A DNA stretch of 64,000 bases from Chenopodium formosanum (taxonomy: Eukaryota; Streptophyta; Magnoliopsida; Caryophyllales; Amaranthaceae): NCBI GenBank assembly GCA_024500155.1, contig CM044879.1:9305572-9369571 (forward strand). Direction: 5' to 3'. The translations under genes were made by a program, and so were the position numbers. The notes below the pieces were generated by a model, which worked only from the letters and a program-made list of their open reading frames with translations, was not told the DNA's origin and ran no database searches. Positions 1 through 11,495 of this stretch are shown here, piece after piece (the stretch's first letter is position 1; the number at the start of each line of letters is the position of its first letter).

Positions 1-1947
1 ACAAGTTATGACTCCAAGTGGTTTAAAACCATGAAATCTGAAATAGATTCTAAGTATATAAGCAAGCGTATGACACTTGAATAATTTGCCTAAGTTGGGT
101 GAAACCCAATATAAGCAAAACAGACAAGAAAGAAAAATGTTTTCTAACTAAAGCAAAGACTTATCTTGTTAAAGGATTCAACTAATTCATAGTATGACTA
201 TGATTACGATGAAACCTTTACATTAGTCATGTTGCAAAGATCTATTAAAGATACTTTAGTGATTTCTACCTTATAGGATTTGGTAGATGGATTTCAAAAC
301 ACTTTCTTGAAATTGTTCATGAAATAAGATTTGTATATGATACAATCAAAAGTTTTGAGATCCAATAATCCTAGGGATGCATAAAAGATCCATAATGGAT
401 TGAAGTTAGCATCAGGGAGTTAATGTTCTTAATTTTGTGACTTAATCAAATCGTTTGATGTTCTCGTAAAATAAAGAAAAGGTCTTGTATGTATAAGATG
501 TTTAGTGGGAGCTATGAAGTCTTCTTGGTCTAGTATAAAGAGCAATTATTCATTGCTTGAAGAGTCAAGTGGTGGGTAATGTATTTTATATGAAAATCTT
601 GAAGAAGATGATGAGTACATTTGGGATTCAAGATCTATATAGATAGGTCTCGAAGGATGTTTGAATTTTGGTTAAGAAGCTTATATTGATAAGATTCTTA
701 TAAGATTCAACATTATATTGAAAAGAGTTTCAATCCCATGTGACATGGCACGTTGCTTAATGATTCAATGCCTTGAGAAAGGTTGATGAAATTAAGACTT
801 TGAGTGATGATCCTTGTGCAATTCGCAAAGGATGCATCATGCATGCCATGGACTATACTCGTCTATTTGATTCACGTGTTTTAAAGACCAAGTGATGATA
901 GATTTCAATCGAAATCCAATTTGATGTTGGAATACAAATTAGAAACCTAAGTTCATTCCTTGCAAAAGGGCGAACGAAAATTCTTAGTGTATGGAGATGA
1001 AAATGATTATAAAATTTAGAAATTGCAAAAATTCATGTTTATGAGAATGTCTCATGAACTCTACTTTCTAAACCCCTTCCATGACCAAGGTATGAGAGTC
1101 ATACTAAGGTTCTTGGATTGAAGCAAGTTATGTAATTTTAGTTGTGTATGTTTTGAGAAAGCATATTACAAAAGTAAATACATTAGCTTGCAGAATTATG
1201 TTTATCAATTGAAACAAAGTTTCAATCTTATTTAATCGTGGTTTCAAGATTAAATAAAATGTCTAAAATAGTTATGAATTGATGGGCTCACTAGGTTAAT
1301 GACCTTTTGAATGAAACCCCACAGGTGAACTAAATTCATATATTATTTAAGTTCCTAGTTCGGAATCATTAAACTGGACATAAATGATTTCTAATAATGG
1401 ACTAGCATGTTAAGATTGATTGGATAGTGCAGTTTCATGGGCTATAGGAGCGTAGTGATGCTCGGTCAATCACATGGATATGCATGAATGATGCATGATC
1501 GAACTATTGACCTACTTTGAAGTTCAAGTATAGAGCTTCTGGATATATTAGTGGATTCCTTTGACATGAGTGGAACATTGATCTCATTCAATGGATGTTA
1601 TAACTGTGGTACATTCAAACGTCTTCCCATAACTGGAGATTATAAAGGGTGTTTCCCGGTTATTTCAGAAGTTGAGTGGGAGCTTTGGTTGCCATAAGAT
1701 TGGATTGAGTCTACCTATTTAATTAGGAATGTGTCTTGGCCCCTTGAGTAGAGAGAATTCAGAAAATGCATGGCCGTGCTCAAATGGATTACATTGTAAC
1801 CATTTGTTTTGTAATTCTAACTCAGATTTCAAGAAAGATTTGTAGACTAATATGATCACGACATAAGATGCAATCATATTATCAAATCGACACACATTGA
1901 CTTAAGGAATTTGAATATTGCGCACTTGTCTCAGACAAGTGGGAGAT
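1..1947 (+). mobile_element. Decayed Ty1/copia retrotransposon, 3' part of pol
   Basis: No open frame survives, but short stretches still read as copia reverse transcriptase on the plus strand: a KWFKTMKSEIDSKY-like start of the RT domain near 20-60 and a YDYDETFTLV block near 205-235, in the correct order, with many stops and frameshifts. A purine-rich tract (gtgggagat) lies directly before the LTR at 1948, as expected for a polypurine tract. The 5' part lies outside the window. RNase H could not be read with confidence. Confidence 0.7.
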
Positions 1948-2727
1948 TGAAGGAGTTATGTCTTCGATAAGTGCAATTACTGGATATATCAAGGATCACT
2001 ATTATGGAGATAATAAGTTCATTCTATTGGGGCGTCATCCTCTGTTGCTAGACTATGAGAGATGATCTTTGGGCTAGTCAAATGGTCCAAAGCCCTTTAG
2101 AATGGATCCTATATTGGTCACACACAAGGGTATTGGGTTAAACAAGTAAGAGGCCCATTAATGGGCCTCATGAGGATATAACAAGCCATGTAAGGAATAG
2201 AGCTAGTGTAGTTAGAAGTGGGCTAAGTGTTTGGGCTTCACATGGACTCTAATTATATATGTGATATATAAATAGAGGCCATGCCTAGGGTTGCATCAAG
2301 TCATAACTTACTCATACAGTGAATTATGAAACAAGCAACCAAACACTCTAGAACTCTCTCTCACACGCCTCTCTCCTTCCCCTCATCCGTACAACTGTAC
2401 GGACTACCCTAGCAAGGAGGTTGCTCGTGGTGGTGGTGGTGGTTCGTGGCTCGTTTGTCTCCTCTCCTCTCCGTTGAAGGTTGATTGATGCGTTCAGTCA
2501 CGACTAACTAGCATTAGTGGAGGTTTAACTTGTGCCCGTGGACCAAGTAGAGGAATCACGCTTGGGGTTCTTTATCTCCCTTTGTTCTTGCTCGATCGCA
2601 CGTGGAATCACGCTTCAAAGGTACAATTATTTGTTCTTTATGTGTTATGCATTAGATCCTTGGATTAAGTACTGTATGAATATGATTCATGTTTATTTCC
2701 GCTGCGTAGTACCTATAAACTCCTACA
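1948..2727 (+). mobile_element. copia LTR (3' LTR of the element at left)
   Basis: This 780-bp block starts tgaaggagtt and ends tcctaca, so it has TG...CA termini. It is closely similar end to end to the solo LTR at 15116-15907: shared starts, a shared TATAAATA region and a shared segment 'gttgattgaagcgttcagtcacgac'-like near the R/U5 part. It follows the polypurine tract of the decayed pol region. The target duplication cannot be tested because the 5' LTR is off the window. Confidence 0.85.
2265..2274 (+). promoter_or_regulatory. LTR TATA box
   Basis: tatataaata followed by gagg, at the U3/R position. The related LTR at 15116 has tctataaata at the equivalent place (about 15434-15443), so the site is conserved between copies. 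Confidence 0.55.
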
Positions 2728-2893
2728 ACTAGGTCGGGGTTACTTAAGTGGGGTTACTTGAGGGGATACCGAGGGGTTACTTGTGGGGTTACTTGAGTGG
2801 GGTTAGTAGAGGGGTTACCGAGGGGTTACTTGGAGGGTTAATTAAGTGGGGTTACTAGAGGGGTTACTTGGAGGGTTACTTAAGTGGGGTTAC
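2728..2893 (+). repeat. GGGGTTACTTG minisatellite
   Basis: Irregular tandem words of the form ggggttacttgag, gaggggttaccga and ggttactt, about ten copies in 165 bp, followed by a poly(A)-rich tract (about 2897-2940). The same word reappears at 8.4-9.4 kb and 35.9-36.1 kb. Confidence 0.75.
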
Positions 2894-2944
2894 TTTAAAA
2901 ACAAAAAAAAAAAAAAAAAAAAAAAGAAAAAAACAAACAAACAA

Positions 2945-2971
2945 ACCGTGCATCGCACCGGCTTCATCTAG
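2945..2971 (+). mobile_element. Helitron-like 3' terminus
   Basis: The sequence ccgtgcatcgcaccggc followed by ttcatCTAG|T resembles the other Helitron ends in this window (short GC hairpin, then CTAG before a T). No matching 5' end was identified, so the extent is unknown. Confidence 0.35.
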
Positions 2972-2990
2972 TGATTTTCTAAAAGTAAAA

Positions 2991-3332
2991 CGAGTTTTTT
3001 ATCTTAGTGAAAATTTCAATGTAGTCTTATGACTTTTAACTGCCACAATTTTTTTCTATAAATGGACGGCTGAGGTTATTTCCTTTTAGATTTTTTTACA
3101 ATTAATTTAAATTAAAAATTATTTTTAAATTATTGTATATATTTTTTATTTCCAGAATTTCAAACAAATTAAAAAATGATTTCTGAAAGATGAAAATATA
3201 TTTAAAATAATTAAATCTACTAGTTCAAAAAACCTAAAAAAAAAAAAAATCTCAACCATCCATTATAAAAAATTGTGGTAGTCAAATTTCATAACTACGC
3301 ATTAACCTTTCCAAGTTATTGGCCTAAAATCG
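2991..3332. mobile_element. Inverted-repeat MITE
   Basis: The left arm (cgagttttttatcttagtg ... aactgccacaattttt ... atggacggctgagg) is the imperfect reverse complement of the right arm (ctcaaccatccat ... aaattgtggtagtc ... ttggcctaaaatcg). The arms are about 110 bp each around an AT-rich centre. The superfamily is not assigned. Confidence 0.6.
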
Positions 3333-3379
3333 AATTGATTATAACCTCTTGGCAACTAGTTTTGATAAGTTAAACACAA

Positions 3380-3652
3380 ATCCCGTTTGCTTCATCTTAT
3401 TTTTGCTGGAATGAAATTATTTTTACTGAATTGAAATTATTTTTGCTGAACTGAAGCTATTTTTATTGATTTTTAATTATATATCTTCTTTAAGGTTATT
3501 ATTTTTACTGAACTGAAATTTTTTTTACAAAATTGAACTTAATTTTACTGAAATGCACTTAACTTATTTTTGCTAAACAGAAATTATTTTTACTGAACTG
3601 AAATTATTTTTACTGAATATATATTATTTTTTAAGGTGAAGTGAACAGGGCC
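3380..3652. mobile_element. CTGAACTGAAATT-word MITE (Harbinger-type family)
   Basis: The ends read cccgtttgcttcatctta and taaggtgaagtgaacagggcc, an inverted pair. The interior is a degenerate ~20-bp tandem word, attatttttactgaactga. Its relative at 33159-33469 has a TTA duplication; the left edge here is decayed. Confidence 0.6.
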
Positions 3653-3841
3653 TTATTGTAAGATGGGTTAAAGTTACCCCTATAATATTTAAATTTATTA
3701 TTGCATAATTCAAAATTTGTATAATACAAAAGTTACCAATTTTCAAACAGAAATTTCTCCTTAAAAAACACTATTAAATTAATCATATTAATCTTATACA
3801 TAAAAAATACACATTATAATATGATCAAACTCGTTACAAAT

Positions 3842-3947
3842 CATCAGCTTCCCTTGTGGACTAGTGGTAAGGGAATGAAACCTCTGAAGTCTAGGTCCAA
3901 GGATCAAGCATTGGTACCACCCTCTCTTTCTCTCTTCCCTCTAAAAA
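3842..3947 (+). mobile_element. Short SINE with long target duplication
   Basis: A ~106-bp unit with a pol III box A-like stretch (gactagtggtaaggga) and a possible box B-like stretch (ctaggtccaaggatc), a pyrimidine-rich 3' part and a short A tail. It is flanked by a 15-bp direct repeat, aaactcgttacaaat (3827-3841) and aaactcattacaaat (3948-3962), 14/15 identical. That duplication is typical of LINE-mobilised retroposition. Confidence 0.7.
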
Positions 3948-4270
3948 AAACTCATTACAAATTAAAAATTTTCCTTGAAGGAATTAAAGTTAACATAAAA
4001 ATTGTATAGTTACTCTCAAATTGACCATCTTACAATAAAATTAACTTAAGTCTACCTTATACAAATTTTTTTATTGGTAAGACATTTTTTATTTCAATTT
4101 TACGGTAACAAAAGTAATTTTTTATTAGAAAAATCCATTCGTTCCCCTCCATCACCTATAACAATTTCACTCAAAGTGTGCCTACATTCTGAATATACTT
4201 AACAATCATAGGAAGTCAGATTTGACATATAATGATCACGACATAAACTAATTCACCTATTCTTCTTCTT

Positions 4271-4271
<1 letters not shown>

Positions 4272-4318
<47 letters not shown>
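4272..4318 (+). repeat. Poly(A) tract
   Basis: 47 uninterrupted A. The flanks on both sides begin actaattcaccta, so it sits between two short direct repeats. Confidence 0.9.
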
Positions 4319-4320
<2 letters not shown>

Positions 4321-4321
4321 A

Positions 4322-5123
4322 ATTCACCTAATTCAATTGAATATATAATTCACACTTAAATTCAATTATTGTGATCACTTGAATTTAGCAACAATATTAT
4401 TGTGAACAAAAACCAATTGTCTAAATTATCTTATTGGGCGTGATTTTCAATTACAAATCCATCAAAACATGCAATATGGACAATAAAAACTTAACAGAAT
4501 AAATTGAATACGAATGCAGAAAAATATGAAGCAACTAGAAATAATAATTAAAGAAACATATAAAACCATCCTAAACATGATACTACGTAAAATATTAATA
4601 CGATATTAGGCTTGATAATAATATGTTAATAATATATCATTGTAAAGCATTAGAAGTATACTTTCCATCTCAGTTGGAATCACATTAATATATTTTGTTT
4701 AATTAGAAAATATGATTAAAATAGTGCAACGGTGTCAATTTTCTACCGACTTTTGTATTTTAATTATATATTATTCATTTCAAAACAAATTGGGTTTATA
4801 ATATATTATTGGAAAGCTTATTTCGAGCACTATTTAAAAATATTTAGGATTTGGATACTACTTATAGGCACAAAAATTATATTTGCTCTACTTTTGGCTG
4901 TAATTATGTAATGAGAAAATTGGGTAAAATTCTATGGATTTTAGGCGAAGAAAAGGATTTTGGCTATTAAAGTGGCTAGAATGGCTTAGAAAATGATAGC
5001 GTGATAGAACAAAAGGATTATTCAAATAACTCTTAGATCCATTATGCAATTGAGGCCAAATTAGGAAATAAAGATTGTTTTTGTCATTAGTCTTTGGTTG
5101 GGGAGACATTTTTAAGCGTCTAT
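4322..5123 (-). mobile_element. Decayed gypsy-type LTR fragment (copy C)
   Basis: Shared blocks with the LTRs at 55336-57557 and 57672-59142: aaattatcttatt.ggcgtgattttcaa (about 4424-4455), the acggtgtcaattttcta block (about 4728-4745) and the region around 4790-4890. The right end reads ggggagacatttttaagcgtctata, matching the LTR termini ggggagacac...gtctaca. Orientation is minus by comparison. The palindromic promoter words seen in the other two copies are not present here. Confidence 0.65.
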
Positions 5124-5559
5124 ATAGTATTTGATTAAGCAGTATTATTATAGTGGAATTCAAGCAACATTGATACAATTAAATATTAGAAAATGAGTAT
5201 TATACTAGTAGTGAGATAGCAAAAAAGAATTTATTCAAATTAGCAATAAATTAAAATTAAACAAATGCGTGCTTCAATAAAGAAGCCTGAATAATAAAGC
5301 AAGAGAAATACATAGGGTTTCCTACTATCATTGGAAGATATAAAAAAAGTGATTTTTGCTATGATGAAGGAAAATATTTGAAAGAAAATTAAAGGGTGAA
5401 AGGAAAAATAATTATCAAGACCAGGGAAAGAAGCACTGATTTGAGTCGTTGGATAAGCAATTTCGACATATAAGAGAGTATTTTTCAAGATCCACAAAGA
5501 ATCCTAGAAGAAACTCTTTATGTCTAATATCACAAATAAAACTCAAGCATTTTACATCC
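5124..5559. other. AT-rich stretch, nothing recognised
   Basis: Two short minus-strand frames occur here but show no family resemblance and no codon signal. I see no repeats or RNA genes. Confidence 0.5.
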
Positions 5560-7930
5560 TTGCCAAAATCTTGTAAACGAGTTATGTATATTTGTACTGT
5601 ACCAAAACAAATATAATTATAATTTCTTTTTTCTCTATTTTTTTTAATACTTTTCCAGTTTTTGATATTAATTTCAGTTGCTTTTTGTTCACAATCTATC
5701 TTTGATTTCTATACTTCCCTCCATTTCTTCACATACACATTTGGTTCAAGTTTTAAAGAAAGAAGTTTTAAATATTTTATCCTTAGTAATCTGGGGAAAA
5801 TTCCAACTTTCTTTGTTTATTTGATATAGGTCATAATCTTTAAATGAATACTCAGCTCATTTTAGTTGACATATAGTCATTTTACTTTTATCCTCATCAT
5901 TATCATCTGATTCTGAATTTTCTTACTCTTCTCCTTCCATCATATTATTTATTTCATCATAATTTTCATCTTCAAATTCACTATCTTCAAGTTCTTCATT
6001 CATTATACTCATTTTCTTCCTCCATTATTTCTACTATTCCTTTATTATTAATTACTTAAAGCCAATTCTAAAGTCTCATCTTCTTGTATTTCTATGTAAT
6101 CCCAACTACCTAAGGCTTCTATTAATTTATGATTAACATTCTTACATTCATTAGCATAATGTCTTGATTCTCCACAAGACCAACACTTGCAGTTTTTCTT
6201 TTTATCAGGACAATATGTTGCCTTTCTGAAAAACCTACTTGGTTTTCTATATTTGTGTTTAGAGTACTTCTTCTTATAGGCTTCTCCTCTTGATCTATCA
6301 AATTTATTTTTCTTATAATTCCTTCTCTTATTATAGTTTTTTATTTCACATCCATAGTTATTTGGAAATTCCCAAAAGTAAGGAATTGTCTCTTCATTTG
6401 TTGAGTTCCTACAACCTCTCTACATTTCTTTTCAACCCATTTTCTTAGAAAAGCAATTCTGTTTCCTAGGGCATCCCTAGCTAAGAGTTTTTCTCTCCAT
6501 TCTAGATTTTTTTCACTAATCTCTTTATTAAGAGGACTTGGTAATTTATCGTAGAACATTCCAAGATTTGTTTCATTTTCACCAATTTTATATTAATAAG
6601 TTTCAAATTCCATAATCTAACTCTCGACAAATTTCATATTACAAATGGACAAATTGCTTAATTTTCTTTGATATTCCATTCGTTTTTCATTAGGATCAGC
6701 TCCAAGACCAATGATTCTAACTCAATGTATTGATATAACTGCCTAAATTAAACATTCTAGTAGGCGAGTCACTAGTTCTTAATGTAGTTTTGACTTCTTT
6801 ATCTATACCATCATACCAGTCTTCTACACAGCCGTATAAACTATGTTTGATGTAATTTAAGAAATTTTCAGATGTCCATTCAGTGTTTAATTGAGTACAC
6901 TACTCATGCTCTTTTTCCACTGATCTAAAACATCTTGTCTATCTCTTACACCATCCAATTTAAGCTTATAACCAGTTTGACTTATAGGTTTAAGAGTCAC
7001 TTCTTCTTGTTTAGGTATTTGGTTAGGCATAAGCTTGACACTAAACTGGGTAGTCTTTCCTGGTATGTATCTTGATCGTGTGCAACTTCCTTCTCCCTAG
7101 TACCTAGGTCTTTGGATAACATTGTTTACATTTATATTTTCATTAATAATTTCTTTTCCAACATCATTATTATCCACTACTAATTTTTTACCTAGTTTAT
7201 TTTCAATCTTTTGTTGAACAACTTCTATGGGTAAAAACTCTAGATCATCTAGCTTCATTGATCCCATTTGTTGATATAAGTCTTTTTCTAAAGATAAGTA
7301 ATTATTTTCTTCTTCCTCAAAAGCAATCCCTTTTTCAAAAATTATATTCATTAATTCTTTTAACTTTTTCGGGACTTCATTCTTCCTCATCAAATAACGT
7401 TTGTAACTCATCAAGCGTTTTCTTCAGAAGATGATGGCTCATCTTTAGTTTCTTTGTTCTTCTCTTGGTTATTAATTGGTCTTTTAGGGAGTGTTTCCGT
7501 AAATCTCTTATTTTTATCTAGATTTTTAAAAGGATATTTATATTTATAAGGGACAATATTTTCCTTATTAGGAAATATTTCTTTGTTAAACTGATGTCTT
7601 ACTTCGTTTGTTAAAGCAAGTTGTACTTGCTTAACTTGTTCTTCACTCACTTAAGTTTTTATTAATCGCTGGTATTGTTGTTAATAGCTTATGTTCACTG
7701 CTCATGCAACAACAATGTATGCTACCAATTTGATCTACAATGTAATTAAGGACGGTGCCAAAATTATTAGTGTTTTCCGGAATTTGATAATAGTGCTTAA
7801 ATTCAGGTTTCTTACACTCAGTAGAAGGCCTAGTATTCTCTAGCTTTTCTTAATTATTAATACAATTAACTATTTTGATTAAACTTAATCGTATGGCTCT
7901 GATACCAAACCGACGCAGCACTTAATACTA
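5560..7930 (-). pseudogene. Endogenous caulimovirid-like coat-protein region, decayed
   Basis: On the minus strand this reads as the coat-protein part of a plant pararetrovirus (Caulimoviridae). A lysine-rich stretch at about 6190-6310 is followed by a zinc knuckle of C-X2-C-X4-H-X4-C type ending HYANEC (about 6145-6190), then an acidic tail (5850-6080). Upstream, at 6341-6559, lies a block with an LPSPLNKEI segment and an AxxDALGNRIAFLRKW-like segment. Two acid- and lysine-rich frames (7097-7414 and 7411-7650) overlap by an ATG. At about 7893-7906 the minus strand carries ttggtatcagagc, the initiator-tRNA-Met primer site, upstream of all of these. Stops and frameshifts break the reading frames between 6560 and 7090 and again before 6060, so no functional protein is encoded. 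A copia gag is the alternative, but the HYANEC knuckle with basic and acidic flanks fits caulimovirids better. Confidence 0.62.
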
Positions 7931-8367
7931 ATAGATGATTTTATAGAGGTAAATAAAGTAACTAGTAAACTCGTTTTAGAAGCATCCAATCTTTATAAGA
8001 TAAGCCACTGGTACTTATTTCATATCACTAGACAAGAGCTATTGAGATTCGTATGAATACTACTGAGAGGTTAAGGCTTTTAAAAACTAACATAAATTTT
8101 TTATTACTTTTAGGTCTAAATTAATCGTTGACTGCTGATGAATAAATTTATATTACTGGATAATAATGAGGGAGCCCCAGTTGATCTCAGATATTAACAA
8201 TCTAATTTATCTCCTCTCACAGCTTTATGTGTTGAAATCTGTGCCACTTTATTATTTTACTTTTATCATTTAAAAAATAAAAGAAAATGAATAAATTGTG
8301 AGATGAGATTTATTCACATCATTTATCTCAGAGATCAACTTGAATTTACCCGATAATAATAATGTAC
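7931..8367. other. No gene recognised
   Basis: AT-rich single-copy-looking sequence between the viral fragment and the GTTACTTG foldback. Nothing supported. Confidence 0.4.
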
Positions 8368-9243
8368 TACTAGGCGTTAAAAATATATCATTTTGCACAA
8401 ATTTTTGTATGCGGCTGGCCACATGGTGCGGCAAGGGTTACTTGTATGGTGTTACTTGTTTCTGGGGTTACTTGTATGGGTGTTACTGGTTTTGTCGGGG
8501 GTTACTTGTAGGTGTTATCTGTATTCCGGGGTTACTTGTATGGGTGTTACTGGCTTTGGTCAGAGGTTACTTGTAGGTATTACTTGTATTATGGGGTTAC
8601 TTGTATTGGTGTTACTAGTTTTGGTCAGGGGTTACTTGTAGGGTGTTATTGGTTTGGTACGAGATTTTGGTCTGGGGCGGTTACTCAACCCATTCAAGTG
8701 TTCCATACAAGTAACCCCAGAATACAAGTAACATTCTACAAGTAACACCTACAAGTAACTCCAGAAACAAGTAACCCAGAATACAATTTTTTTTTTCAAG
8801 AGTTACTTGTACGATGTTACTGGTTTTGGTCAGGGGTTACTTGTAGAGTGTTACTAATTTTGGTCGGGGTTACTTGTAGGGTGTTACTAGTTTGGTATAG
8901 GGCATACGTACAAGCAACCCTTGAACAAGTAACTCATACAAGTAACCTTGAATAAGTAACTCATACAAGTAACACTTATATAAGCTAGTAACGTAACTCA
9001 TATAAGTAACCCTTGAATAATTAATCATACAAATAACCCCTGAATAAGTAATCCATACAAGTAACCCCTTAAAAAAAACAAGTAACCCCTAAAAAATACA
9101 AGTAATCAGTAACTCTTGAAAAAAATAAAACAAGTAACCCCTGAATGATACAAGTAACCCCTGAATAAGTAATTCATACAAGTAACTCTTGAAAAAAAAT
9201 ATATAAGTAACCCCTAAACAAATAATCATACAAGTAACTCCTG

Positions 9244-9301
<58 letters not shown>

Positions 9302-9425
9302 AAAATAAAAGTAACCCTAGCAATACCAGTAACTCCCATTATTTTTGCTGACTTGGCAGCAGGCCACACCATATGGCTTGCTGCACCAAAAAGGCACTGA
9401 TCATTGTAACCTCTAGTGGTACCCA
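8368..9425. repeat. Large foldback built of GTTACTTG words
   Basis: From about 8428 to 8660 and 8808-8895 the plus strand repeats ggggttacttgtagggtgttact in units of about 30-40 bp. From about 8700 to 9320 the same word appears mostly in reverse complement (acaagtaacccctgaataagtaac). The flanks are also inverted: ggctggccacatggtgcggc at left against ggcagcaggccacaccatatgg at right. A 53-base poly(A) (9244-9296) lies in the right arm. The short frames here are translations of the repeat and not genes. Confidence 0.75.
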
Positions 9426-9790
9426 AGTGTTTTACAGAAGTACCCAAATATAGCGAATTTCCTAAACTACCCTTGTGAGACACGAGATTGGAACCATCCG
9501 TTTGGACTTCCTCCCATTTTTCCATAGTTCAAATTCATCTTTAAGCATTCTGACTCCTCCAACAAATACTTTGAAAAAATCGAGGTACCTATACGATTTA
9601 TTTTATTTTACACATGTAATTTGGTTTTTTTTAAGCAACATGTAACTAGATTATAAACCACTGCATATTTTTTTATATGTGAGAAATAGCTACTAGACCA
9701 CTGTATAAGGCTATTATGCACTTGTTGAATCATGATCTACTCCTTCTGTTTCAAATAACTATGATACACAAACTTGATACATACACCTAT
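9426..9790. other. No gene recognised
   Basis: AT-rich spacer between the foldback and the antisense copia LTR. Nothing supported. Confidence 0.4.
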
Positions 9791-9872
9791 TGTTAAACTT
9801 AATAATAATGCTAAAAAACGACTTAGCTTTGTGTTGGTATTCATAAAGAATTAAAGATAAATATAGTGCAAT

Positions 9873-10542
9873 TAGGGTTGTACACAGTTTGGTCCCAACC
9901 GTAACCAAATCAGACCAAACCGCATTTTAGCGGTTTGGTTTGGTTTACGGTTTGGAAAAATATGGTTTGGTTTCGATTTTTGGGGAAATATGGTTTGCGG
10001 TTTGGTTTGGTTTTGCGAAAATTATAACCAAACCGTAAACCGCATTTTAGTATTCATATAATTTTTAATTAAATTAAAATAGTTATTATATATTATAAAA
10101 AAATTTTTAAAAAAATAACATGAAAAATCATTAGAAGACTATACGGTCAGTATACTACTATACTCTATACTCATTCTCTAATATCAATACTTAAAATTCA
10201 ATAGGTCATATAACTCATATTGCTCTTATTGTGTTAGCACTTAGCACTTGATTAGTTGGCTGTTATTTTTATTAAAACTTTGTAGTAAAACTTAATCCCT
10301 TTGGGCTAATTATTTAAACTTTATTATAAATTTATTAATATTTGACAATTTTTTAGGAAAAAAATGTCGAGTCATCATAAACCGCAAACCGAACCGCACC
10401 AAACCGCATTATTACGGTTTTGTTTGGTTTGGTTTCAATACTAATATGGTTTGGTTTGGTTTGGAAAATTGACCAAACTGTACTTTGCAGTTTGGTTTGG
10501 TTTAGACTCAAACCGCACCAAGCCAGACCATGTTCACCTCTA
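9873..10542. mobile_element. hAT-type MITE with AAACCGCA/GGTTTGG words
   Basis: The ends are tagggttgtacac and gttcacctcta. The 8-bp target duplication is agtgcaat (9865-9872) / agtacaat (10543-10550), 7/8 identical. The interior contains many ggtttggttt and aaaccgca words in both orientations around an AT-rich core. It is inserted in the LTR of the antisense copia. Confidence 0.8.
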
Positions 10543-10589
10543 AGTACAATACAAGGAAAACCTAACTTGCCTAAAACTCTTAAAATATA

Positions 10590-11495
10590 CTAGGGGAGGC
10601 TACGCACGGGTTGCATGCGATATGTTTGATGTTTATGGTCGAGTTGTAATTGACTAATAGCTTCTCATGACACCCGCAACTTACCGGCTAGGCTTTTGCA
10701 CGCATAAACTAAGAAATAAATTGTTGACAATTGTATCATTGCGTAGGTACGGAAATGTAACACTTGAATATATATATACACTATTCACTTTTTAGTTGTA
10801 AGCTTTTTAAGGTGCAATATGGCTTTTGTTGTGAATTATAATATACATCATTCGTCACTTTTAGTTGCAATTCTTGAATATATATATACATTTTTCATTT
10901 TTCGTTATAATTGATTTTTATTTTTTTTTTTCCTTTTTTTGTTGGGCATAATAGTCATGTGGGATTTTATTAGGTTCATCTCGATATATATATATATGTT
11001 TTAAATATTTAATCTTTAGAGTTTTTTTACATATCTATAATCAGAGATACAAAAGATTGAAATTATGTATTGACAAGCGTGAAAGTTAAAATGTTACAAC
11101 TAAAAGCTAACGGAGAAAGTTTCAAAGAAAAATGTCTAATTAGGCGATGAGGTAATTAAATTCGGTGGGTTTGTGTGTATGTGTGTTATTTTTTCTTTTT
11201 TCTTTTTAATGAAAATATTAACAAAGTGGATTATATCCAACCTATTCCCCCACCCCTTGACGAGGACTATTATCAGGTTAGATAGGTTTGCTTTCTAACG
11301 TTAGATAGAAGAAAAATAACTTTAAGCGTTGGAAGTTGGAAGGGAAAGAAGACTAAAGAAGCTAAGAGATATTAATAAGGGAAGCATAAGAGTTAATATG
11401 ATATAATGGGTATATGGGTAAATAAATATTTTTAGGGGTAAAAAAGTCATCACACTATTCATACGAGTTCTTTTGTACTTTTTATAAGGTAGGGA
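10590..11495 (-). mobile_element. Helitron inserted in the copia LTR
   Basis: On the minus strand it starts A|TCCCTACC (11495) and ends CCTCCCCTAG|T (10590), so it lies between A and T with 5'-TC and 3'-CTAG and causes no target duplication. A GC-rich hairpin-like stretch (acccgtgcgtagcc) lies just before the 3' end. The copia LTR resumes on both sides (left flank matches the cctaacttgcctaaaactc part). Confidence 0.65.

Noticed and set aside
8340..8745. Three overlapping Gly/Cys/Val-rich plus-strand frames that look like a membrane protein
   Set aside because: They translate the GTTACTTG tandem words in all three frames, which proves repeat origin.
9226..9525. Frame with a poly-Phe stretch
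   Set aside because: Translation of the 53-base poly(A) tract on the minus strand and flanking repeat.
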